DNA of 64,000 bases, taken from positions 364,512,067-364,576,066 of the forward strand of contig OY728157.1 in the NCBI GenBank assembly GCA_963277665.1. Direction: 5' to 3'. Each line of letters opens with the position of its first letter. Position 1 is the stretch's first letter. The translations under genes were made by a program, and so were the position numbers. This DNA is from Viscum album (Eukaryota; Streptophyta; Magnoliopsida; Santalales; Viscaceae). A model generated the notes under the pieces. It was given only the letters and a program-made list of their open reading frames with translations. It was not told the origin of the DNA and did not search any database. Shown in pieces: positions 39,639-52,252 of this stretch.

Positions 39639-39901
39639 CCCCCACACCTAAAAATTTTCAGTCCTAGGGAAAGGATTATATACTAATCATGTCCCATTAC
39701 TAAATCCAATGTGAAAAAATTCCTAAGATTTTTTGAAATGAAATCTATCATGTCTCGTTTATGAAATCAATTTTCTTATGAATTTTCTTCTCTCACATCC
39801 GAATTTGTTCAACTTCATTGGTTCACCCATGCAACATGTCACAACCAACCTTACCTAGAAATTTTTATCTCTTCACTCAAGGAACATATTAAAGTGGAAT
39901 T

Positions 39902-39906
39902 ATTAT
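39902..39906. repeat. Target site duplication, left copy (ATTAT)
   Basis: It is identical to 51222-51226 on the other side of the 11.3-kb insertion. Five base pairs is the normal duplication size for Ty3/gypsy integration. Confidence 0.88.
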
Positions 39907-41214
39907 TATAAGGCCCCAGCCTTAAACCTTACTTAAACATGAGTTATTACAAGATTACACATTGAGGATCTTTTCAGGTTTAGAGTTTTAGAGAATTAGA
40001 TCATGAAACTTGCATTACATTCCACATTTAAACAAGGTGGTTACATAAAAGACAATATTCATTCTTCCCATCAATGGAAACCTATTTAAAATAAAACACA
40101 GATTCTTTCTTGATACATCCTTGACACTATCGTCACATCATGTACCTTTCCCTTGACCTGTGAAAAGCATTTCAAAAACTTGGGATGAGCATAAAAAGCT
40201 CAGTAAGGGTTATAAAAATATGGAAAGGAAACATGAGTTCATATATTCATAAGAATGAAATCATACTTTACCCATAAAACATAGGCATATCAAATCATGA
40301 ATAAATCACAGAAAACATAAGACATAAAGGTAACTTGAGGCATTCATAACATTCTTAGGTAGGGAGTAACCCTCTTGGTTACGTTTGGAATACCCATCAC
40401 AGTATATTCCCTAAATCTCTTCGGAGAAACCTTAACGTTTCACTCCCTCGCGTTACCCAATGCATTGGAGAGCTATAACGGGCTCACCCGCCCTTAGTTT
40501 ATCACGGAACCACCCGTTCTTCATAACAATTCCCAAGGACCATAACATAATCGTATCACATAAAACATGCATAAAGGAAACATTGTATTTCCACATTTCA
40601 ATCACAATATAACATTTTAGTATATTGAAATAATGAATCCATTCAAAAAGAAACCATTTCCAAAACCATTTAAAACATTTAATAAAGAGATTTCTGAATC
40701 AAAGTGTCTCATACCACCTTGAAGCTTAAAACTTTAAACCATTAATATCCATATAAATAAATCCTTAAAACCATTTTGAAAACATGGATATTAATAAGAA
40801 CAAATAATTAAAACATTTAAAACGATATTTTGGTTAAAGTGGTTTTACCAAAATTAGAGACACTTGAATACAACAGTTGAGGAATAAAATTTAGTCAGAA
40901 CTTTATAATATCATGAGAATAAATGGATTCATGATATAATACTCCAAAGGACAGTATATACACCATATAAGAGTTAATTGGTGCATAACAACAATGAACC
41001 CTCAATAGAAATGTCAAATGTGATGAAATCCCTTATAAAGAAGGTATCCTTAAATTAAGGACAAATCAATCTCAAAAAAATGTGTGACAAATATAAATAC
41101 ACCCAATATAAGTGGATATTAAGTGTAAAACAATAAAAGGTCATTCACACATATTCAATGGATGACATATTCAATGACAACATGTTGAACCCAAAGAAAT
41201 CGAAATTGGGTTAA

Positions 41215-42000
41215 AAAGTTCCCCTGACAGCCTAACGGCATCACATCAAAATGAGTTGATGAGAGATAAAAATTGTATCTCATCACTTGGACATAAAATT
41301 TACATCAATAAGGATATATGAGAACATATCCCAACATAACAATATGTAAATTAAAAGACCTAACAAAAGAAGTCTTTTAAAAAATGGAGGGTGAAAGGTT
41401 CCCTTACCGACTTGGGTATCTTTCAAAACATACACCCCATGAAAGAAGGACAATAGATCATTGATGTAAATACTCATAATCGAAATTATATTACACATAG
41501 ATTATAATCATTGGCAGTACATACACCACTCAATGTAATTTGTGGCAAATGTAGCATAAATCTCACGGGAATAAAAGTGAGATGAAAAATTCCTTACGAA
41601 AACTCGGTAGCCTAACAGCGTCACATAAAACTTCCGAATATGGATTGATGAGATCAAATAGGGTATATCATCACATTAAAATAAAATTTACCGCAATATT
41701 AATATAAAATAACATCCCCCAACATTACAAAGAGGAGCTTAAAATAAGTGACATAAAGGAGAGTACTTAAAAAGAAAGAGAGAGGTTAGATCTCTTACGA
41801 AAGTTCGGCAGCCTAACGGCGCCACTCAACACTTCCAAAATGGATTGATGAGAGAGAATAGGGTCTCTCATCACATTAACATAAAAATTACAGTAAAGGT
41901 AATATAAAATAACATCCCAATCATAAGAAAGATGAGCTTAAAATAAATGACATAAAAGAGTGTACTTAAAAAGAAAGAGAGTTGTAGGATCCCTTACCTC
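41215..42000 (-). repeat. ~200-bp internal tandem repeats in the 3' LTR
   Basis: Repeated modules share 'cagcctaacggc', 'tggattgatgagag', 'catcacatt' and 'aaaaagaaagaga'. Each ends with 'cttac' (41403, 41593, 41794, 41993; spacing 190, 201, 199). On the minus strand these read GTAAG, as in a 5' splice donor. Confidence 0.7.
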
Positions 42001-43096
42001 GGCTCCGACTTGACTCGATCGTTCTTTAATCTCCTGAATAATAAACTTGAGTTAATTTATAATTCCTTAATAACCTTTTTAAAGTTCATTATTACTTTTA
42101 TACCACTTATTACCATGTCATAAACATTATGTAATCATTTAAGTTAATAATATTTGTTTTGCCGATATTTGGTTCTTAAGTCGAAAGTGGACTTCTTACA
42201 ATTACATGTTGTTCATGTGGCCAAATGTTTATTATATCCAGAATTGTATTCATTATGTATATATCATATATTTCATATATATCCAGTACATTCATGCATT
42301 TATAACATTACATAATCATTTAGAGGTAAGAAATGAAATGCACCGTTCATGGAGACGGTAAGCCGTACGTACGCATGAACGCTACTTTCATTTCTATTTC
42401 GTATTTTATAGAATGGAATAATAATGATATAAAGGTATATTATAATTCCAGTATAATATCATATATAATATCATATTTCCATCCTTTATACATCCCACAT
42501 ATGGTATTTAACGAATCAAATCACTTTGAGGGGGCGGTAGTCCGCACTTCCTTAAATGAAGATATCGCGTATACCCATAATGGAAGCCATAAAGGTAAGA
42601 AAAAAAAATGAAAAATACAGAAGCATAAATAAAACATAAACATATTATATATCATATATAAAAATAGTGACATCATAATGGCCACCTTTGAAGGTGTTAA
42701 ATGAGTATTGAACAATCATCGTTTCGGGAGGTAGAATTTCACCATCCACGGAAACCGTATGTTCTTTAACCATTTGATGTAGTTGTGTGAGAGTGTAGCT
42801 CAAATAAATCTTATAACAACATCCTATTATATTGAAGATACTGGTTTTTTTACAAAAGAAGTAAATAAAAGAGTTTAGGGGGTTGGAGAAGCAAAATAAA
42901 ACAAATGAACATGAGAGAATGAATTACCTTTAAAAGCGTAACTCCTTTGGATTTGAGCCTAAAGGCTTCCTTTGAAAGGATTCTGCCCAAAGGGAATCTT
43001 CTAGGATGAGTAGAGGGATGTGGAGAGAGTAAATGGGCAGAGTTTGGACGAGCCAAAGGCTTGAGGAGTGTGTTAAATGAGGTAGAGGTGGGGGCC

Positions 43097-43103
43097 TTTT
43101 ATA
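43097..43103 (-). promoter_or_regulatory. TATA box in the 3' LTR
   Basis: The minus strand reads TATAAAA followed by GGCCCCCACC. It is the counterpart of the promoter at 49587-49593. Confidence 0.6.
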
Positions 43104-44731
43104 AGAGGAGAGGAGGGGCACTTTTGGAAAGTAAAGAAATATTACTTTATTTGAAAATGTGATTCGGTTTCAAAAGGTCCCACATTGATATAATTCGTGG
43201 ATAAGGTGATAAGTCTTCGAAATACACTCATCCAATAAGTTTTGGACATGTGTAGTTCATATATTTTACATTATGTCTCCATTTTATTTAAATCGTCAAA
43301 TAATGATGTCATCGCTGCATCATTATTATGTCATAAATAATTTAATTTATTTAATGTCTAAAAATTATAAAAAAAATAATATGATGTAGGAAATCTTTTT
43401 AGATTTCCAATTAATGTTTATAATCAAAAATATGACTTGTATAACCCCACTTAAAAATTGTTTTAGTAAAACATATCATGTTTGTGTCAATTTTACTTTT
43501 ACATTAAATAAAAATGTTATTTATGTCATTTCCCAACCAAAGTGGATCCATGGGGTCCCCAAGTTGGCCCATGGCTTGTCTTGGTCGGCCATGACTCACC
43601 CAATAGGTGTAGGACAAGTGTCATGGTGTTTTCACATTCTTATAATATCATTTTTACCTTAAATTACACTAATTACCACTAATCGCGATTAAAAACTTAA
43701 TAAGTTACTATTCACCAAAAAATTATTTTCATCCCATTGAACCACATTTTACATACTAATGACAACCATGTATGTCGGATTTTCAAAATTCAATACACAT
43801 TAGTGGTAAACTTTCATTTAACTGAAAAATCAGTTTGCTTGATTACCACTTAGTGGTTTCACTATTCATCAAAAATTGGAGTTTTTCAGAAAAATACCAA
43901 AACATCACCCTAAGCTATATTTGATATTCCGAATTCAAAAATGAAGTCCGTTTTACAAAATTCAAAACATATTAGTCACATTAATTAATTTAATAATTAA
44001 TTCCCGCTGTCAGAGCAAATAGCGTGTTTTTATAAAACAATAAGTATCAAAAGATTGGCACTAGTTTAAGTATGATTTTAAAGTGAAATTAATTTCAACG
44101 ACCACTATTGGATTTAATGGTAAAAATATATTATAATTTCACTTTAAAACCAATTAAAAAGATAATCTAATCATATAAATAAATTAGATTAAAAATAGGT
44201 TTTGAATTAAAATACAACATTTTACACTATTCATAAAAAAATGAACATTATCGGAAAGATACCAAAAATTTACACAAAGTAAATTTTGATGTCCCGATTC
44301 TTAAGAAGAGTTTTATTTGGTCCAGTATAATGTATAAGGGTGAACAAAACTATATTTAATGATGGTTCGCCATCAAAAGGCGATAAGTGAACCTTTAGTG
44401 AAAACTAGGGCATATACGCTTAAAATTGAATTCTTTCCGTAATTTAAGCCTCTATCATCTATTGGATAAATGTAAAAACATTTAAAAACATATATAATCA
44501 TATTTTAGTTATTTTTATCCATTCCCACCATTACAACGGCTACATGTTAACTACCATTTAAAATAATATTATTATATTATTAGAGTGCAACGTAAGATTC
44601 CCAAGAAACTCGTTGTTGCGTGTTGGGTACGCCATCAAGCATAGCGTCCCCTTTAAAGTAATTTAAATATTTTATTCACAAATATGGATAAATATGAAAT
44701 GTCATATTCTTTATTTACCTGGGGTTTTACA

Positions 44732-44750
44732 TCCTTCCCCCTTTTGGGAA
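44732..44750 (-). other. Polypurine tract of the LARD-like element
   Basis: The minus strand reads TTCCCAAAAGGGGGAAGGA immediately before the 3' LTR start. This is the plus-strand primer site for reverse transcription. Confidence 0.85.
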
Positions 44751-46031
44751 TTGCGTCCTCACAATTTTAAAATTGCGCTTGGAAACATCCTTGGAAGTCC
44801 CACATCGGAACAAAAGTCGGTAAAACAAACACTATAAAATAAAGAGATATAAGTACAAAGGTCACCCAAGTTAACCCATACTAGGATTCAATGTATGAAA
44901 ATATGGACATGGAGGAAAAAACAAAGGGTCATGTTCTGATGGAGATTGATAGAAAACATGTTTAGGAGAAAGTTAACCACGAGAAAATCACAAACTTGTG
45001 ATGGGTTAAACGGTATTCGATTCCCCAGTAGGAAAAGTTAATAGACAACATTTTTGTTTTAAGTTAATTTTTATTGAGGAATTTATTCATAAGGAAACAT
45101 AATCACTTATCATGTTGACTTTCAACTTTTACTAGATTCCTTAATCAAACTCATATTTTTTCCAAAAGACGAGTATTTAGGGAGACTTGTTCGCATTAAG
45201 AGTACTATAATCAACTTCTAAAGAATCACCTAATCCAAAAAAAGAACCATATACTTCCCATTTCTTTAGGCTTTAACCAAAACCAAAACCAAAAGGTTAG
45301 TACAAGATCAGATAATCCAGAAAAGGATAACCCTTTATAAAAAGAAAATCTATTTTTAACCTCCAAAATTTGTCCAAAAAAACCCAAAGTTCAACGAGGA
45401 CCATTCTATAATCAATTTGTCCATAAAATTCTTCAAAGTAAACCAATATAAGATTGAAACCCAAATATTTGAAGGATTTAGTCGCATAGTCTTCCAAGTT
45501 AAATCGTAACATTTATCTCCAAACAACATCAGTTGCTCCTAAAGTCTCGTATTAAAAAGTAATTAACCTAATCACATATTCTCCATGATATGTTATTCAT
45601 TTTCATAAATAACCCAAAATCAAATTACTCTTAATTCATAAAATCATATAACTAGAATGAATCAGTCAAACTAACCAGGGACTTCACGTAGTCCAGTGGT
45701 AGGCGATAAATACCAGTCACACATTGGTTGTGGGTTCGATTCCCACAGCTTTGTCCGACGCGACGGGATGTCACACGGTCTACGTGTTGTCCTTTTTCCA
45801 AAACTATATAATTCTTAAAACATTCCCCAAAATGAGATAAAATCTTCAAGAATAATCATAACATATTTTAACCTCAAGTTTATCTCATTCCTTTCATTTT
45901 CCATCATATCATAGAGTAACCCATAATTACCTAAAAATTAAGTATCATATAAAACCTAATGGTTACCTTAATAATTATTACCTGAATTTCCACATCGGGT
46001 TGGCCATATCATACATGATGCATTAGAGAAC
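44751..46031 (-). other. Non-coding internal region of the LARD-like element
   Basis: No protease, RT, RNase H or integrase motif is visible on either strand. A 71-codon minus-strand frame (45297-45512) has no recognisable domain. 'agtcccacatcgg' near 44795 is a word common in plant repeats. The region holds the SINE-like insert at 45674-45800. Confidence 0.7.
45674..45800 (+). mobile_element. tRNA-derived SINE-like insertion
   Basis: TAGTCCAGTGG at 45689-45699 matches an A box and GGTTCGATTCC at 45733-45743 is an exact B box, spaced as in a tRNA gene. A T5 run at 45793-45797 could end RNA polymerase III transcription. The 5' and 3' parts do not form a good acceptor stem, so it is not a working tRNA. 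Possible 6-bp flanking duplication AAACTA at 45668-45673 and 45801-45806. The non-tRNA part is short, so a stray tRNA pseudogene is the alternative. Confidence 0.55.
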
Positions 46032-46193
46032 TCACAAAGGTTGAAGTGGTTGATCATGACTCCTTGATATTTGGTTTAGAACAACCACGAGTTTCCTCAT
46101 TGAATCCTCCATTTTATCTAGTATCTTAATCAGAGAACCACCACAGTTTCCTTCAAACCTGTCGTCTCTTTGGTGCCTGCTAGATCCATCCAT
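46032..46193 (-). pseudogene. Short gag-start-like reading frame of the LARD-like element
   Basis: A 53-codon minus-strand frame begins at 46193, about 200 bp after the primer-binding site, where chromovirus gag normally starts. It reads MDGSSRHQRDDRFEG, then a charged, heptad-like stretch (ILDKMEDSMRKLVVVLNQI), and stops at 46032. No capsid core follows. Either gag was deleted and only its first codons remain, or this is a short leader frame. Plant chromovirus gag often begins with a basic, Gln-rich segment, which fits, but the match is too short to be sure. It is the only frame of note in the internal region. Confidence 0.4.
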
Positions 46194-46380
46194 TCACTAA
46201 AAATAGAAATGTCAGTGTGAGTATATCAACAAAACCATCATGTACTAATGAGGAAGGTAAACACTAAGATACACTTACTCATTCACTTTATCTAAAACTA
46301 TGACTCTTTCTGAAATCCTAACCATTATGGTAATGTCACTTATGCTTAAAGAATACCCTAACCTCTAAAGTTATCTAAAC

Positions 46381-46397
46381 CGACCTTTGATACCAAC
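46381..46397 (-). other. Primer-binding site of the LARD-like element
   Basis: The minus strand reads GTTGGTATCAAAGGTC next to the 5' LTR end. TGGTATCA matches the complement of the initiator tRNA-Met 3' end; further bases deviate from it. Confidence 0.8.
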
Positions 46398-47707
46398 TAT
46401 AAGGCCCCAGCCTTAAACCTTACTTAAACTTGAGTTATTACAAGATTACACATTGAGGATCTTTTCAGGTTTAGAGTTTTAGAGAATTAGATCATGAAAC
46501 TTGCATTACATTACACATTTAAACAAGGTGGTTACATAAAAGACAATATTCATTCTTCCCATCAATGGAAACCTATTTAAAATAAAACACGGATTCTTTC
46601 TTGACACATCCTTGACACTATCGTCACATCATGTACCTTTCCCTTGACCTGTGAAAAGCATTTCAAAAACTTGGGATGAGCATAAAAAACTCAGTAAGGG
46701 TTATAAAAATATGGAAAGGAAACATGAGTTCATATATACATAAGAATGAAATCATACTTTACCCATTTAACATAGGCATATCAAATCATGAATAAATCAT
46801 AGAAAACATAAGACATAAAGGTAACTTGAGGCATTCATAACATTCTTACGTAGGGAGTAACCCTCTTGGTTACATTTGGAATACCCATCACAGTATATTC
46901 CCTAAATCTCTTCGGAGAAACCTTAACGTTTCACTCCTTCGCATTACCCAATGCATTGGAGAGCTATAACGGGCTCACCCGCCCTTAGTTTATCACGGAA
47001 CCACCCGTTCTTCATAACAATGCCCAAGGACCATAACATAATCGTATTACATAAAACATGCATAAAGGAAACATAGTATTTCCACATTTCAATCACAATA
47101 TAACATTGTAGTATATTGAAATAAGGAATCCATTCAAAAAGAAACCATTTCCAAAACCATTTAAAACATTTAATAAAGAGATTTCTGAATCAAAGTGTCC
47201 CATACCACCTTGAAGCTTAAAAATTTAAACCATTAATATCCATATAAATAAATCCTTAAAACCATTTTGAAAACATGGATATTAATAAGAACAAATAATT
47301 AAAACATTTAAAACGATATTTTGGTTAAAGTGGTTTTACCAAAATTAGAGACACTTGAATACAACAATTGAGGAATAAAATTTAGTCAGAACTTTATAAT
47401 ATCATGAGAATAAATGGATTCATGATATAATACTCCAAAGGACAGTATATACACCATATAAGAGTGAATTGGTGCATAACAACAATGAACCCTCAATAGA
47501 AATGTCAAATGGGATGAAATCCCTTATTAAGAAGGTATCCTTAAATTAAGGACAAATCAATCTCAAAAATATGTGTGACAAATATAAATACACCCAATAT
47601 AAGTGGATATTAAGTGTAAAACAATAAAATTTCATTCACACATATTCAATGGATGACATATTCAATGACTACATGTTGAACCCAAAGAAATCGAAATTGG
47701 GTTAAAA

Positions 47708-48490
47708 AGTTCCCCTGACAGCCTAACGACATCACATCAAAATGAGTTGATGAGAGATAAAAATTGTATCTCATAACTTGGACATAAAATTTACATAAAT
47801 AAGGATATATGAGAACATATCCCAACATAACAATATGTAAATTAAACGACCCAACAAAAGAAGTCTTTTAAAAAAACGGTGGGTGAAAGGTTCCCTTACC
47901 GACTTGGGTATCTTTCAAAACATACACCCCATGAAAGAAGGACAATAGATCATTGATGTAAATACTCATAATCGAAATTATATTACACATAGATTATAAT
48001 CAGGGGCAGTACATACACCACTCAATGGAATTTGTGGCAAATGTAGCATAAATCTCACGAGAATAAAAGTGAGATGAAAAATTCCTTACGAAAACTCGGC
48101 AGCCTAACATCGCCACATAAAACTTCCGAATATGGATTGATGAGATCAAATACGGTATATCATCACATTACAATAAAATTTACAGCAATAGGAATATAAA
48201 AGAACATCCCCCAACATTACAAAAGGAGCTTAAAATAAGTGACATAAAGGAGAGTACTTAAAAAGAAAGAGAGAGGTTAGATCTCTTACGAAAGTTCGGC
48301 AGCCTAACGGCGCCACTCAAAACATCCAAAATGGATTGATGAGAGAGAATAGGGTCTCTCATCACATGAACATAAAAATTACAGTAAATTTAATATAAAA
48401 GAACATCCCAATCATAAGAAATATGAGCTTAAAATAAATGACATAAAAGAGTGTACTTAAAAAGAAAGAGAGTTGTAGGATCCCTTACCT
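47708..48490 (-). repeat. ~200-bp internal tandem repeats in the 5' LTR
   Basis: Same modules as 41215-42000, with 'cttac' at 47895, 48085, 48285 and 48484 (spacing 190, 200, 199). They lie downstream of the TATA box on the minus strand, so they would be in the transcribed leader. Confidence 0.7.
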
Positions 48491-49586
48491 CTGGTCCGAC
48501 TTGACTCGATCGTTCTTTAATCTCCTGAATAATAAACTTGAGTTAATTTCTAATTCCTTAATAAACTTTTTCAAGTTCATTATTACTTTTATACCACTTA
48601 TTACCATGTCATAAACATTATGTAATCATTTAAGTTAATAATATTTGTTTTGCCGATATTTGGTTCTTAAGTCGAAAGTGGACTTCTTACAATTACATGT
48701 TGTTCGTGTGGCCAAATGTTTATTATATCCAGAATTGTATTCATTATGTAGATATCATATATGTCATATATATCCAGTACATGCATGCATTTATAACATT
48801 ACATAATCATTTAGAGGTAAGAAATGAAATGCACCGTTCATGTAGACGGTAAGCCGTACGTACGCATGAACGCTACTTTCATTTCTATTTCGTATTTTAT
48901 AGAATGGAATAATAATGATATAAAGGTATATTATAATTCCAGTATAATATCATATATAATATCATATTTCCATCCTTTATACATCCCACATATGGTATTT
49001 AACGAATCAAATCACTTTGAGGGGGCGGTAGTCCGCACTTCCTTAAATGAAGATATCGCGTATACCCATAATGGAAGCCATAAAGGTAAGAAAAAAATGA
49101 AAAATACATAATAATAAATAAAACATAAAAATATTATATATCATATATAAAAATAGTGACATCATAATGGCCACCTTTGAGGGTGTTAAATGAGTATTGA
49201 ACAATCATCGTTTCGGGAGGCAGAATTTCACCATCCACGGAAACCGTATGTTCTTTAACCATTTGATGTAGTTGTGTGAGAGTGTAGCTCGAATAAATCT
49301 TATAACAACATCCTAGTATATTGAAGATACTGGTTTTTTTACAAAAGAAGTAAATAAAAGAGTTTAGGGGGTTGGATAAGCAAAATAAAACAAATGAACA
49401 TGAGAGAATGAATTACCTTTAAAAGTGTAACTTCTTTTGATTTGAGCCTAAAGGCTTCCTTTGAAAGGATTCTGCCCAAAGGGAATCCTCTAGTATGAGG
49501 AGAGGGATGTGGAGAGAGTAAATGGGAAGAGGTTGGCCGATCCAAAGGCTTGAGGAGTGTGTTAAATGAGGTAGAGGTGGGGGCGT

Positions 49587-49593
49587 TTTATAA
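49587..49593 (-). promoter_or_regulatory. TATA box (promoter of the LARD-like element)
   Basis: The minus strand reads TATAAAA then CGCCCCCACC, followed by pyrimidine-rich sequence. Being in the 5' LTR, it would drive the element's RNA. Confidence 0.6.
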
Positions 49594-51221
49594 GAGGAGA
49601 GGAGGGGCACTTTTGAAAAGTAAAGAAATATTACTTTATTTGAAAATGTGTTTCGGTTTCAAAAGGTCCCAAATTGATATAATTCGTGGATAAGGTGATA
49701 AGGCTTCGAAATACACTCATCCAATAAGTTTTGGACATGTGTAGTTCATAGATTTTACATTATGTTTCCATTTTATTTAAATCGTCAAATAATGATGTCA
49801 TCGATGCATCATTATTATGTCATAAATAATTTAATTTATTTAATGTCTAAAAATTATAAAAAAAATACGATGATGTAGGAAATCTTTTTATATTTCTAAT
49901 GAATATTTATAATCAAAAAGATTACTTGTATAACCACACTTAAAAATTGTTTTAGTAAAACATATCATGTTTGTGTCAATTTTACTTTTACATTAAATAA
50001 AAATGTTATTTATGTCATTTCCCAACCAAAGTGGATCCATGGGGTCCCCAAGTTGTCCCATGGCTTGTATTGGTCGGCCATGACTCACCCAATAGGTTTA
50101 GGACAAGTGTCATGGTGTTTTCACATTCTTATAATATCATTTTTACCTTAAATTACACTAATTACCACTAATCGCGATTAAAAACTTAATAAGTTACTAT
50201 TCACCAAAAAATTATTTTCATCCCATTGAACCACATTTTACATAAAAATGACAACCATGTATGTCAGATTTTCAAAATTCAATACACATTAGTGGTAAAC
50301 TTTCATTTAACTGAAAAATCAGTTTGCTTGATTACCACTTAGTGGTTTCACTATTCATCAAAAATTGGAGTTTTTCAGAAAAATACCAAAACATCACCCT
50401 AAGCTATATTTGATATTCTGAATTCAAAAATGAAGTCCGTTTTACAAAATTCAAAACATATTAGTCACATTAATTAATTTAATAATTAATTCCCACTGTC
50501 AGAGCAAATAGCGTGTTTTTATAAAACAATAAGTATCAAAAGATTGACACTAGTTTAAGTCTGATTTCAAAGTAAAATTAATTCCAAAGACCACTATTGG
50601 ATTTAATGGTAAAAATATATTATAATTTCACTTTAAAACCAATTCAAAATATAATCTAATAATATAAATAAATTAGATTAAAAAGAGTTTTTGAATTAAA
50701 ATACAACATTTTACACTATTCATAAAAAAATGAACATTATCGGAAAGATACCAAAAATTTACACAAAGTAAATTTTGATGTCCCGATTCTTAAGAAGAGT
50801 TTTATTTGGTCCAGTAGAATGTATAAAGGGGGAACAAAACTATATTTAATGATGGTTCTCCATCAAAAGGCGATAAGTGAACCTTTAGTGAAAACTAGGG
50901 CATATACGCTTAAAATTGAATTCTTTCCGTATTTTAAGCCTCTATCCTCTATTGGATAAATGTAAAAACATTTAAAAACATATATAATCATATTTTAGTT
51001 TTTTCTATCCATTCCCGCCATTACAACGGCTACATGTTAACTACCATTTAAAATAATATTATTTTATTATAAGAGTGCAACGTAAGATTCCCAAGAAACT
51101 CGTTGTTGCGTGTTGGGTATGCCATGAAGCATAGCGTCCCCTTTAAAGTCATTTAAATATTTTATTCACAAATATGGATAAATATGAAATGTCATATTCT
51201 TTATTTACCTGGGGTGTTACA

Positions 51222-51226
51222 ATTAT
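51222..51226. repeat. Target site duplication, right copy (ATTAT)
   Basis: Identical to 39902-39906. After it, unit 1 of the Athila-like array resumes. Confidence 0.88.
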
Positions 51227-52252
51227 CTTTTACTAGAGTTCATTTGATCTTACCACATTCTTTCCAAGATTCTCAGTTCCCTTCCAGCAGAAACAAGTGT
51301 GATTCTCAAGAGGATTTCCAACAGGTTTTTCCGAGGCTCAAGGTTTGGTAGGATGTAATGTGTAAAACTCTAAGGAAGAAGAAGGGTGTTTAATCTATTA
51401 AAAATAAAAAATTTAAAAATTCAGTAAGTGTTCACAATGAATTGACACACTCAACCCCTCACATTGTGTAACACCTCCAACTCACTATCCATATTGTCCA
51501 TTTGTGTGGGTCACAACAACGATGTGAATAATAAAGTTTAAAAATTCCTATTTTATCATTTTTTTGTTCTATTTTTTTGATGTACAGAACTATTATTTTT
51601 TAATATATAGTTTTTTCAAAGATAAGGAGGGAAATAAGTGTAATACAATGATGCAATATGGCTTGTGAACATAGTGCCCATGGAAAATTAAGGAACCCTT
51701 TATATCAACACATAACAACGATTATCTCCATATAATTTCTAGGGAAACACCCTATCACCCAAACATGATGAAAATAAAAAATTAATATACACTCTAGATG
51801 GGTAGGTAAGGATAAATTATATTATAATGTGTCTACTTAATAGGCATTTCATGCCCTCTAAGGCTTAAGAAGTGTAAATTGTAAAGGTGGTTGAATATAG
51901 AGGTTAATTGTACAAAGATATTTTCAATGAATGATTACCTCTATCATGAATGTAAAATAGTTGCATATTAAAGATTAAAATATAATGAAGAAAAGTTATA
52001 GTTTCTCTAAATGAACCGAGACTCTCAAAAAAGTGATTAAAAGGAAGAATATCCAGAAAAGGTTCATAGAATCTCTCGGGTAAGGGATTAAAATATTAGT
52101 CAGTGCTAATAATGTAGTTGTTTCAAAAATCAATTAAACACATAAGAATGATTTAAAAATACAAATTATATGAAATATTAGATAAAAACATTAATTTGAT
52201 ATTTTTTATAAAATGGAAATTTCTACACAATTGACTAAAGCATGGAAATCAT
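51227..52252 (-). repeat. Rest of unit 1 UTR (resumes after the insertion)
   Basis: It aligns with 54105-55130, 57000-58020 and 59870-60904, including 'cactcaacccctcac' and 'gtgggtcacaac'. It is non-coding and ends at the common junction before TGTCAAGC. Confidence 0.8.

Larger units (their letters stand above)
39907..44731 (-). repeat. 3' LTR of the LARD-like element
   Basis: The plus strand starts 'tataaggcccc' and ends 'ggggttttaca'. It differs from the 5' LTR at scattered single bases and a few short indels. A 92-codon plus-strand frame (42333-42611) recurs in the other LTR but runs antisense to the element and looks fortuitous. Confidence 0.92.
39907..51221 (-). mobile_element. Non-autonomous large-LTR retrotransposon (LARD-like), young
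   Basis: Two LTRs of 4,825 and 4,824 bp flank a 1,666-bp internal region. The element is bounded by ATTAT target duplications. The minus-strand order is 5' LTR (46398-51221), primer-binding site, short gag-like start, SINE-like insert, polypurine tract, 3' LTR (39907-44731). The LTRs are nearly identical (about 97-98% over the parts I compared), so this is the most recent insertion in the window. No protease, RT or integrase is present; movement would need proteins from a related autonomous element. The 'TGTAACACCCC' LTR start and the GAGGACGCAATTCCC stretch before the polypurine tract fit Tekay/Del chromoviruses (inference). Confidence 0.9.
46398..51221 (-). repeat. 5' LTR of the LARD-like element
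   Basis: The minus strand starts TGTAACACCCC (from 51221) and ends GGGGCCTTATA at 46398. It holds the promoter at 49587-49593 and the ~200-bp repeats at 47708-48490. Length and content match the 3' LTR. Confidence 0.92.

Noticed and set aside
42333..42611. 92-codon plus-strand frame, repeated at 48824-49111, beginning MKCTVH
   Set aside because: It recurs only because it lies in both LTR copies. It is antisense to the element, has no recognisable domain, and its end shifts with an A-run length difference.
45678..45756. Working tRNA gene at the SINE-like insert
   Set aside because: The acceptor stem does not pair properly and no convincing anticodon arm can be drawn. A tRNA-derived element fits better.
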